Assembly (NCBI GenBank): GCA_947184155.2
Contig: CAMXCT020001680.1
Span: 333,001 to 397,000 of the forward strand
Length of the DNA stretch: 64,000 nt
Direction of reading: 5' to 3'
Origin: Cladocopium goreaui
Lineage: Eukaryota > Sar > Dinophyceae > Suessiales > Symbiodiniaceae
Part shown: positions 44,749-56,700 of the stretch, in pieces
How the letters are laid out: each line of letters begins with the position of its first letter
Position numbering within the stretch: the stretch's first letter is position 1
The notes under the pieces: model-generated
What the model was told of the DNA's origin: nothing
Databases searched by the model: none
The model's input: only the letters and a program-made list of their open reading frames with translations
Translations under genes and position numbers: made by a program

Positions 44749-47700
44749 CTGCGCTGCCAGGTCTGCCGGGTGACGTCCCAAAACCTTCCAAGAAGCCAAT
44801 GGATTGGTGGGGACTTCCTGACAAATGGAGCTACCCAAAATCATCCAAATCATGTTTTGGAACATTTTAGTATTGGAACGTCCATTGTTTTAAGGGGATT
44901 CATTGATTCATCATTTTAAGACACACTCATGGTCTTTACCATCAAGTATAGGGTCCTGCAGATTAGCCTTTAAACAAATATTGGGATGGAAAGGTAACTT
45001 GGGCATTAACTACAAACATGAGATTGATATTTCCATTAATGATAGGATATGGATAGGTAAGTCGGTTCATAGCTCGGCAAACTATGCTTTTTTGGGGGGA
45101 ACACAGGAAGATCACCAAATTGTGGCCTGGGTAAATCAACTATTTCGACATGGCTATTTTCAATAGCAAACTGCAACAAATTACCAGAGGCTTTGCAGTC
45201 CCATGAAAGAATCCCCCATGAATTGACCCTATTTTTGATGCTTAAACCGCAAAAAAAAAATCCCACAGATAAATCACATTAAATCATGGCTACCCCACTG
45301 TTGATGGTTAAAGTCCCATGAAAATCCCATGAAAATCCCATTAAAGTCGTTAAATCCCATGAAATCATGGCTGGAAACTCCACCAAACCGAGTTTTTTGC
45401 CACCTGAGATGGCGCTGTTGCAGGTCACCAAATCTGGCAACAGCTTTGAGGATCTCAGCTCCTCTAGGATCAGGAGGATGGACCTGGCGCCGTGCTGGGA
45501 TGGATTGGTGGGAAAATCTATAGGAAACCATCCATTTTCCCAATGAAACATAGGGCTTTCCTGTAAATTTCCCTTGAACCAATCTATTGATATATGCTAT
45601 ATATTATGCGGCAACTACATTTAAACATACGGAATCCAATTCATTTAAACATGTGGTAACTACATTTAAATTTACGAATTTGTATTTCATACTACCTCCG
45701 GGGCCTTGCGGTTTGGCCCGCGCTCCACATATTTAAATCTCGTTACCGTAGGTATATGTATATTAATATAAAAACAACCTATGAGAAATACCTATGGGAA
45801 ATCAACTGTTATATGCTATTGTAGTATTTTGATTGCACACAACACAGGGGAAAAGTCATGAACATGATCATACATGATCGTATTGATACTAATCTAAACT
45901 ACCATCATGGTGAAGTTATAGGAGCATATTAGTGTCAAATTGGCTGCATGGATTTTAGTGGTAAAATGAAATAATATGATGACATTATGTGGCGCAAAGA
46001 CATGGTAACATCAAGAAAAATGGTAAAATAAAAAGTACTTTCTAGCGTTCTGCCATCAGTTACCAAGAATCTGAGGTCAAAGTTAACATATATAGTTGTG
46101 GATATAGTTATGTTAGTGGACTATCTTGATGATAATACTATACCATAACCAACAACCGAAGGGTCAAATTGATTGTCATAGCTAAGTTGGTTTCTTAGTG
46201 ATAAGGATTCAGAAGGATTCCGAAAAAAAAAAGAAGTCTGTATATAAAACCCTACAGTTATGGCCATGGCTGTCCGTTATAAGTACTAACAAAACCCCAT
46301 TTATAAAATGTATCATCCCATAGAAATAACCAGTTATAACTTATAACTGGTAAATGGCCATAACTGTAGAAACCTCAACAAAACAATCAACCACCAGGCA
46401 TAGTTGTCGTGTTGCCAAAGGAAGATACAAAACAACTCTTGAAATCAGTCGTTGAACCATAGCCTGCGCAAACCCAATGTCCAGAATTGCCTTGGAGAAT
46501 CTGTACAATGTGAGGCCCCCGTTCGATAGCTAAGTTGGTGAACAAAACTCCAATAACTATGCTTTATGCCACTTATAACGAACTAGTTACTGGGGCTTTT
46601 GTTAACCAACAAACATCACTGGGGGGGGGGCCACATTGTAGGACACCTCCGTATGTGGGTACTGATAAGTCCATGATCGTACCACTGGATAGCTGAACCG
46701 CTCCTAAATCCAAAAAAACGCATGGGCGTCCACTGTGAGTTGGACTATAATTTCTATAGAAGTCCTCTTAACATCCATACAGTTATGGCCATTTATCACT
46801 TATAAGTACAAACAGGTCACCCCATTTGTAGAATGTATAATCCCATAGAAATAACCAGTTATAACTGGTAAATGGCCATAACTGTAACTATTATTACAGA
46901 TAGGACATTTCACGTGGTGATGGACGATTCTCCATTTTTATGGAGGAGTTTAGTTCGCTGGAAAAATCACATCTATAATTGGTGGATTTTCCATTGCCAC
47001 AGTTGATTCCCTGGTTGGTGGTTTAAACCCCTCTGAAAAATATGAAAGTCAGTTGTTCACCTTATTCCCAATATATGGAAAGTCATAAAATTCCATGGTT
47101 CCAAACCACCAACCAGTTCCAGTTCTCGGGTATGTCTACCATAAACTTGAATTTTCGGACTTATCAGCCACGGGACCCCCGGTTCTCACCATGCGTCCAA
47201 CGAATGTCCCCCGGTTCACCCGCCTCCAACTAGCTTCGCAAGCGCTGATGACCTTGGAGATGTGGAAAACCCATGGGAAAAACCCTTGGAAAATCATCTA
47301 CGAATGGTGAGTTGTCCACATCTATGTTAGTTTACAGGAGGATAACAATTCTGAAATGGTGATATATTATATATATAGAGAGAGAGAGAGGGAGAGAGAG
47401 CCAATAATTGAATTTCCCTGCAAACGAAAGCCTGGTTCTTAGTATTCGATCTATCCATTTTCGGGTCCCTTATATATTAATTTGCTTTGAATACCTGGGG
47501 CGTGGGAATATTTCATAAACCATTCTTTAACCATACCATATTGTACCCTTTGATCATGTTTTGGGCGATGATTTACTTGAAAACTATTGGAGATCACTAT
47601 TGGGTTGACCATTTCACATGGGCAAACAAATGGCAAAACATACAATTTCAGGCATTTCAGGTGTCAATGATTTCAAACAATAGCTCCATTGAACACATTT

Positions 47701-50700
47701 ACGGATGGGATTGCAACTAAAAAATGGACGGTCGACGGTCGTGCTGGCGAAGCAAGCTACGCACATTTTTAGGATTTTAGCAGGTGGCCCAGTAGACCCA
47801 GTGGTCAAAAGATATGTTGTAAAACTTGTGGGTAAAACAATGCCATAAACCATCCACCAAATCACCATAAATAGATGGTATAAACCATTTTTGAATAGAT
47901 CTTTTATGATCGTTTTACCCACATTATTTGTTTTCATAGGATACAATCATTCATATAGTCCGGGAGGTTGTTGTAAATCAGCGGCTAAATTCCCATGTGT
48001 TCCACCTTACCCAATTACTCGCAATCAAATGTGGCCATGGGAAATCAACAATAAATGGAGGTGTTAATGGAAAAACAATGATAAATACATATTATAAATG
48101 GTGGATTTTCTATTGCCATGTTTGATTAACAGAGAGTCATGGCCCCCCATTGATGGGTTAACTTTAGTTCCATCCCGGAAAATCAAAACTGGTTGGTGGT
48201 TAGGTCATGTGAACCCAAGATACCCTCCAGCAATCTAACAGTTTGCGAACTGGAAGCCTTGGTTCATTAACTCTGATAATTCATTCACCCTCTGGTAATT
48301 TACCATAGCTATGGAAAATCACCATTTATAATTTATAATAGGCAAATCATCATTATCATCTATAAATTGGCAAATTTACATAGCTATGTTAAATAACCGG
48401 AGGCTAATATGGCAATGTTGCATCGCTATGCTGAAATATGAGCAGGGGGTACTCGACACAACGGTCCATGCTGAGGGGGACATGATGTTCCTCCATGGCA
48501 AAGATTAGCCAAACATGCGCCTACTAAGCAACAAACCAAAGCATGTTAACCCTCTGGTAATTTAACATAGCTATTGAAAATGGCCATTGATGGTAGATTT
48601 ACCCATTGAAAATGGGTGGAACTTTCCATAGTTATGTAAACGTTTACCAGAGGGTACCAATAGATCAGATTTGCTATCCCCAGATCTGTTGGTTGATAGA
48701 GTTGATGGTGTCCCATTTGTTGCTTGAAATTGGCCAAGAGCGACTTTTATCATATTCTCCATTGAACATCCCCAAGAAAAATCACCAGTCAATAGCTGAA
48801 ACCTATGTGGCTTTGTGTAAAATAGGGTGCCTATTTTAATTTGATGCTTCATCACCACATTCCCCATTGAAATGAATGTTTGAAAGTATCCGCATCCTCC
48901 AATTCTTTACAAGACCGCATATCACATGAAATTTCGTGTATTCCCCAATATATCTTGGTTATAGTTGGTATCTCCCCATAAAACTAATTTTGATTCGTAC
49001 CCTCTCTATAGAAAATGATCCATGTATGGATGATTTCCCTATATTTACCTATTTTCACCCACTAAACATGGGGTACAGGTTGCCCCGGAGTTTTTTTTTT
49101 CAGATTCCCGTTTTTTTTCCAGGCCTTCTGCCCTACGGCAGAAAACACCACCAGCTTGCAGGAGGCTGCGCAAAACTTTTCGCGCAGGAAAATGCTCTCG
49201 TCTCAACCCATTGTGGAAAAATCACCGAAAATGCATGCGCCAGATAAAATGTTCATTTGGGGTTTGATTGTGGTTCATTTTCGGTACGTTTGAAGTTTAT
49301 TTATATAGTAGGTATAGTTTCCGGATGTTTCCGGTGTTAATTTCGGGCTGGTTTGGGGTGTATTTGGGATTGGCTTAGGGTTTGTTCAGGGTTGGTTGAA
49401 AACTTGTTAGGGTTGGGTTCGGGTTGATTAAGGGTTTGTTTTCTTGGGATAGGTTTGAAGTTTATTTAGGGTGCGTTTGGGGTTTATTTGCTGTAAGTTT
49501 TGCTTTAAGGTGTTTGTTTAGGGTTGGTTCAAAGTGTTTCTTGCGGGTTGGCTTAGAGTTTTGGTTTGAGTTTATTTCGGTTGGTTTAGCTTGTTTATTT
49601 GAGGCTGGATTGAAATTATTTTGGGTTTGTTTGTGGCTTATTTAGATTTAGTTCATGGATGTTTATGGATTATTTAGGTTGGGAAAGGTCTATCTCTGTC
49701 TGGTTTACTCTTTCTGAAACGGGTACGCTCAGGTTTGTGTGTGGATGTTTGGGGGTGGATTAAAATTCATTGAGACTTGGATTCAACATTTCAGATGGGT
49801 TAGGGATGGTTAGGGTCCATTTAGCGTAGGTTTAAGGTGTTTATTTTATTTCGGGTTGGATTATGCTTATGCTTGTTCCCTCCCTCCTCCCTCCCTTGCT
49901 TGCTGGCTGTCCTACCTTGGTTGCTTGGTTGCTTGGTTGATGAGCGCAAAGTTGATGGTGGGGAAGAAAGACGCAGGCATCCAGGATATATGTGCCAGCC
50001 CACGTCGGATGATCCCGTGTGAGCCCTGTATCACCACAGATGGGCACAAAGACCACAGTCGTTCTTTCTCGATGGGGTCCGATGAACTGAATATGTTCAC
50101 GCCACCAGGCAGCGACAAAAGGCCAGTGTGCGATGCAGAATGAAGCGAGAGGCAGGGCGCAAAACACTGTTGTGACGGTGCTTTGCAAAGCACAAGTTCC
50201 TGACTTTCGAAGGCTGTCGCTCCTCTTTGACCTGCTGGCTGTCTTCCCTTCCTCACTGGTTGGCTGGCTTGCCTGCTTGCTGGCTTCCTGCTGCAGTACC
50301 TTTGAAGATAGGTTTCTGAAATAAATCCCGGGGGAATCTGAAAACAAATCGGAAAATTCCGTAGCCCTAAAAATGGCGGTTTTCCATAGCAATGTTCAAC
50401 TACCAGAGGGGATCTACAGTTAATAGATGTTGATGGGAGTCATACTCCTACTTATAACATCTTATAACCATCTATACATAGCTGTTTTTCCGCCAGAACT
50501 ATGTTAGTTTACCAGAGAGTAAACCCTATTGTGGTTGGTCATATCCCCATCAAATGGAAGTTTCCGGTTTATATAGGCCCGAAAACATCCAATATTCAAA
50601 TGGGATATATGGGATCAATTGGCTGGTTGGTGGCGCAATAACCATCTTGAAAAATATGAAAGTCAATGGGAAGGTTAATAATTATACCCAACATATATGA

Positions 50701-53700
50701 ATCTAATATTTGTCCAGGTGTTCCATATATCCCATATCTGGTTTGAAATTATCCCATATATTATATATATATGGAAAATAAAACATGTTCCAAACTACCA
50801 ACCAGATATATTGTTATTCCAATTATTAACCATAGATTAACCATAGTTTTAATTGTTTTTTTGTTGGGATCTATGGGAAGTTCCACATCTTCCTGGCGCC
50901 CGAAGGTCTCCGCCAGGGCGCTGCGTTGTAGGTGATCACTTCAGGCTCCGTCTGCGTCCGGCGCATCTCGCCCCACAACTGGCGGCGGTGATGTACGGCT
51001 CAATGGGGTTATACAGTGTGGGGCCCCCGTTCGATAGCTAAGTTGGATTCTAAGTCCAATAACTATGGTTTATTATATAACTATAGTTAAACCAACTTAT
51101 AACTGGAGTGCCCCACATTGTATGCCAACAACCATAACTTTGGAATTTGGCACACTTTGTATCACTCCAACTGGTCAAAAAGAAGTGGGGGCATTGGGGG
51201 GCACCACCTTGTTGTATTCCAGTGGATTCTTATGACTTTCCCAACATGGTTGGATCGTTTTCGGGGCAAATGGTCGCTGGTTGGTGCATCCTATCCCTGC
51301 GTTTTTTTTACCTGCTGCTAACCGCCCAGTGCTCCAAATCGCCACTCGTGGTTTATTTCTTGATTTTTGCCACCCGTGTTGTTGCAGTTATGGCCATAGC
51401 TACCAGTTATAACTGGTGATTTCTAGAAGGGATAACAAACATTCTATTTCTATGGGGTGACTTGTTAGTACTTATAACTGAATTGTATGGCCATAACTGT
51501 AGATAATAAATGACAATAAGGATTATCAAGGGAATTAATCCCATTTATACCCAGTTATAACTGATTTTTATGGCCATAACTTGCCATAAATGTTGATCAA
51601 ACCTGCGAAGTGCCGTTGATTTTTTGTTCCTCCCGGTGGTAGCCGGTCGCAACAGTTGCCCGCCTCCAGGGCCACCTCCCAGATCCGGGACTTTTCACAG
51701 GCGCTGATCAAGGCACCTCAGCACGGAAAGACACAAGGGGATCACCGTCAACCCAAATCCAGTGGGCTGCTGATGCTTGGTGATATACTGTTTGATAAGA
51801 GGGGTTCAGTGGATTGGTTTAAGGGACAATTTACAGGAAACCATGGTTTTTACCATCAAATATAGGGGTTTCCTGTAAATTTTCCCATCATCCAATTCTA
51901 TGAGGGGTCGATATACTGTTAATATATGGTTAATAATGATTAATGGTTATGATGATATACTGTTGTGATATATGGTGATATACTGTTAATATATGGTTAT
52001 GATGATGATTAATGATGGTTAATAATCAACTGGTTGGTGGTGTTGATTTCAACCCCTCTGAAAAATATGGCTTCGTCAGTTGGGATGATCCACCAATCAG
52101 TCAAATTGGGGACAGTTGTTATTCTAAGGGCTTAACCAGCGTATCTAATATTGAAAACACCAGTCAGGATGAGCTTGAGGGGTATGCAGTTTTCATGGAC
52201 ATAGAAAAGCCTCTCAACTGGAACCATCCGCTTGAAAGGACAGCCCGCCAAAAAAAAAAGAAAAAACTGTGAGTATAACCAAAAAAAAAAGGAAAAACTG
52301 TGAGTATAACCATTCCAAAGGGCACAACCATTTTTCATAGGGAAGTTGACTTAACGTGTCAGTGTCCAGCCGGCCAGTTGGTGTTGACTTCTTCCACTTG
52401 TCGTGGATGGAGCGTGGTGATTTTCCCAGCAAAAATCAGAGGAAGATCAGATTTCGTCATCAATACCCTCTGGTTCCCTCTGGTTATGACTAACAGTTCG
52501 CCATGGAAAGATCCACACATTTTTCAGTTCGGTAAACCATCTTACTATATAAATGGGCCATCGAAATCCCATGGCTATGTTAAATAACCAGAGGGTAGTT
52601 GGTGCTCATCAAATTCATAGATTTCAAATTGGCTGCTTTTATTTTTTCAAGCGGAACGAGCCCCCTGGGAGTCCCAATCCACAGCAGTTTTTTCGCAGTG
52701 CGAAAAACCCATCGGAGAATCCATTGGCATGGTTGGTTATCGGGAGTTCCCCAACATACTAGTATTGCAGTTATGGCCATAAAAATCAGTTATATGTACT
52801 AACAAAACCCCATTTATAGAATGTATAATCCCATCTATAACCAGTTATAACTGGTAAATTGCCATAACTGTGGGTAGTAATATCATATCCTACGGTGCTA
52901 CCATCATCAACCCAAATGGTCTTTTCCCAAAAACTGCTGATTTTTAAGACCATGTTTGGGACTGTTTGGGACTGTCTGGAACTAGACTATGGGTGAAGAA
53001 TAGTTTTGGCTTTTTGATAAGGTTTGTTTTTTTGATTTCCTGGTACCATTTGCAAGGCTTGTTTGCAATAGTTTGGAACTAGAACCTGCATCTTGAATGG
53101 TATTTGATGGTGTTTGCTACATTTTGGCATGTTCAACTTCCATTTTGCACGGTATTTGCTATATTTTTGGCACTTCGACTTCAACCTCTCATTTTGCATG
53201 GTATTTGCTACATGTTGGTAGTTCAAACGTTCATTTAAGTTTCTTTAGGGATCTTTGGGGTGTCATTTAGGGTCTCTTTGGGGTATCAGGGTGTCATTTA
53301 GGGTGTCATTTAGGGTTTCATTCGTGGTTTCATTGAAGCTTTAGGGTGTCATTTAGAGTTCAAAGCCTGCATTGTTGTGTTCCTTCTTTCAACATCATTT
53401 GCACCATTAACAGCGCAGGCAGTGGTCATAAGGTGATCGAAGTTCACCGCTTGCAGCCAGAAAAAAATTATCGGCCGGCACTTGGTCGTTGGTCTTCGCA
53501 GGGGAATGCCGCATGTCTTCGATCTCCAAAGGGACTTTATAGATTGAACTCTTGCCAGACCCTAGGCCTGAACAACCGCTGGTGTCGGAGTAGCCAGAAC
53601 TGCCGGGACGGCCGAAATCGATTGACTTCCTCCCACCTGACGACAGAAGAAAACCAAGTAGCCAGCCATTGATGTTCAATCAAAAATGTGTCGGTTTTCA

Positions 53701-56700
53701 TTCTTGATTATCTAACGCAAATGTACTTGAAAACTGCTTGTAACATCATGGCCTGGTCCTGGATGACTGATTTCATCTTCCCACGCGTCATGCGGCAGGT
53801 TTTGGTGACTACAGAAAAAGATCGTGTGGAAGTAGAAAGGCACAGAAGCAGAAAAGCAGAAAAGCAAAGAAGCAGGAAAAGCAAAACACAGAAAAGCAGA
53901 GAAGCAGAAAAAAGAGAACCAAGAAAAGCAGAGAAGCAGAAAAGCACAGAAACAGGAAAAGCAGGAAAGGTAAAAAAAATACTTTACTTCGTGTGATCCC
54001 CACCATGACATTTATACATGTTCTTACTGGCACATCTTCTGGCATTCTATCTGACATATCTTCTGACATTCTATTTGGCATTCTATCTGGCATATCTTCT
54101 GGCATATCTTCTGTCATTCTATCTGACATATCTTCTGACATTCTATTTGGCATTCTATCTGGCATATCTTCTGGCATATCTTCTGGCATTCTATCTGACA
54201 TATCTTCTGACATTCTATTTGGCATTCTATCTGACATATCTTCTGACATTTTATTTGGCATTCTATCTGGCATATCTTCTGGCATATCTTCTGGCATTCT
54301 ATCTGGCAAATCTTCTGGCATTCTATCTGGCATATCTTCTGGCATTCTATATGGCAGATCTTCTGGCATTATATCTGGCATATCTTCTGGCATTCTATCT
54401 GGCAAATCTTCTGGCATTCTATCTGGCATTCTATCTGGCATATCTTCTGGCATATATTCTGACATATCTTCTGGCATTCTATCTGGCATATCTTCTGGCA
54501 TTCTATCTGACATATCTTCTGGCATTCAATCTGGCATATCTTCTGGCATATATTCTGACATATCTTCTGGCATTCTATCTGACATATCTTCTGGCATATA
54601 TTCTGGCATATCTTCTGGCATATCTTCTGGCATATCTTCTGGCATATCTATCTGGCATATCTTCTGGCATATTTTCTGGCATTCTATCTGGCAAATCTTC
54701 TGGCATTCTATCTGGCATATCTTCTGGCATATCTTCTGGCATATTATCTGGCATATCTTCTGGCATATATTCTGACATATTTTCTGGCATTCTATCTGGC
54801 ATTCTATTTGGCATATCTTCTGGAATATCTTCTGGCATATCTATCTGGCATATCTTCTGGCATATTTTCTGGCATTCTACCTGGCAAATCTTCTGGCACT
54901 CTATCTGACATTTTATCTTCCTACATGAGGCCCGGCAGGGAACACTTGGCGTGGATACTCGCGGTTGAGGTCCGGCAGGGAACACTGGGCGTGGATACTC
55001 GCAGTTGAGGTCCGGCAGGGAACACTGGGCGTGGCTGGTCGTGGTTGAGGTCCGGCAGGGAACACTGGGCGTGGATGGTCGTGGTTGAGGTCCGGCAGGG
55101 AACACTGTGGATCGCGGGTCGCAGTTGGACGAGGACGACGAGGACGACGAGGACGACGAGGACGACAAGGACGACAAGGATGACAAGGAGGACGAGGAGG
55201 AGGAGGAGAGGAGGACGAGGCAGGAGGAGGCGGAGGAGGAGGAGGAGAAGGAGGAGGAGGCAACTGACATAAAATCTAACAACCCTCACCTGGCAGGTGG
55301 GGAAAAAAAACAGAGAAACAGAAAGGCAGAGAAGCAGGAAACTCAAACAGCGGAGAAGCAGAAAAGCAGAAAAGCAGAGAAGCAGGAATCAAACTAAACC
55401 TTATCAAAATTTAATTCCTAAGATAAATAGCCTTCCTTTGACTATTCCCCAAATTCCATTAAATTCAGTGGGCTAGCAATGGCCATTTGGGTGTGTATAG
55501 ACTATAGACCATTTTCGAACTAAAATAACTAAAACATGTTCTTAAGATCAATACAGTTATTGCCATTTACCAGTTATAACTGGTTATAAATGGGATTATA
55601 CATTCTATATAAATGGGGTTTTGTTAGTACGCATAACTGATAAATGGCCATAACTGTACCCTACTAAAACATCCATCCAAACTATCTTTCCAAACTCTCC
55701 AACCTCCCCCACCGACACATAAAATGTCCCGTGCAACGACTCCCCGTTCAGCGCCAGGGATCTGTAAGTCACAACGTTGGCTTCGCACCGGAGATCTCGC
55801 AGCTCCCCCAAGACTTGCAGCGCTTGGGTCCAGCTCCTGGGCATTGTTTTGGCGACCGGTCTGCTGAATCCCAGCGTCATATGGAACCTGGTTTCACTAA
55901 CTAATATATATATATATAATATATATATATGTATTAAATGTAACTAATATACATATATATATATATACACACATATATTATGTATATATATATATATGTA
56001 CATATGCTGCAGGTATTGCCTGCAATTTTTGGTGCTTCGAAGCCAGGTGACATTCATTTACATACATCCATGTGCTGTTCGATGATTGACCGAACTAACT
56101 TCAAAGACATCGGGTGTTTTTCAACATCTTGGGATGGTCACTGCTATGATGATCATGGATCACAAGAGCTTAGTGACCTTAGTGGATCATGGAATCATGC
56201 TACATTCATGGTACCTATAGTGGAGATTATGTAGCACAATAGGTACCATGATCATCATGGATCAGCATGGATCATCCAATTATAGTTACCATTTTGTACC
56301 ATTATCCAATTGTACAATTACCCATAGGATCCATGTATGGTATATATGCTAACATTGGGGGTATGTTGATGGTAAATGTTACCATATATAGCATACATGG
56401 ATCCTATGGGTTATGGTATATCATTATCCAATTATAGTTGGATCATAATGGATTCTGTGCCACAAAATCCACTAAGCTCCACTAAGCGTGGCTGTTTTGC
56501 TAAGCGCATCTTGCGAAAGGCTACTTTGGTACAATGTGGACCCCGCCCCAGTTATAAGTTGGTTTATAAGCCCCAGGAACTAGTTCGTTATAACTACCAT
56601 AAACCATAGTTATTGGAGTTATGTTCACCAACTTAGCTATCGAACGGGGGTCTCACATTGTACCAATCCAATACTCACCTAGTTATTCATCAAAGTACCA

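Noticed and set aside
50885..50925. Frameshift in the PPR exon at 50.9 kb (ALAETFGRQEDV in another frame)
   Set aside because: A GC donor after GCA joins in phase to the next exon and restores the 35-residue register, so no frameshift is needed.
53993..55282. Long ORFs (up to about 296 codons) on both strands with SGISSGIL or MPEDMPDR repeats
   Set aside because: They arise from a minisatellite lacking stops in several frames on both strands; no splice sites or start context support a protein.
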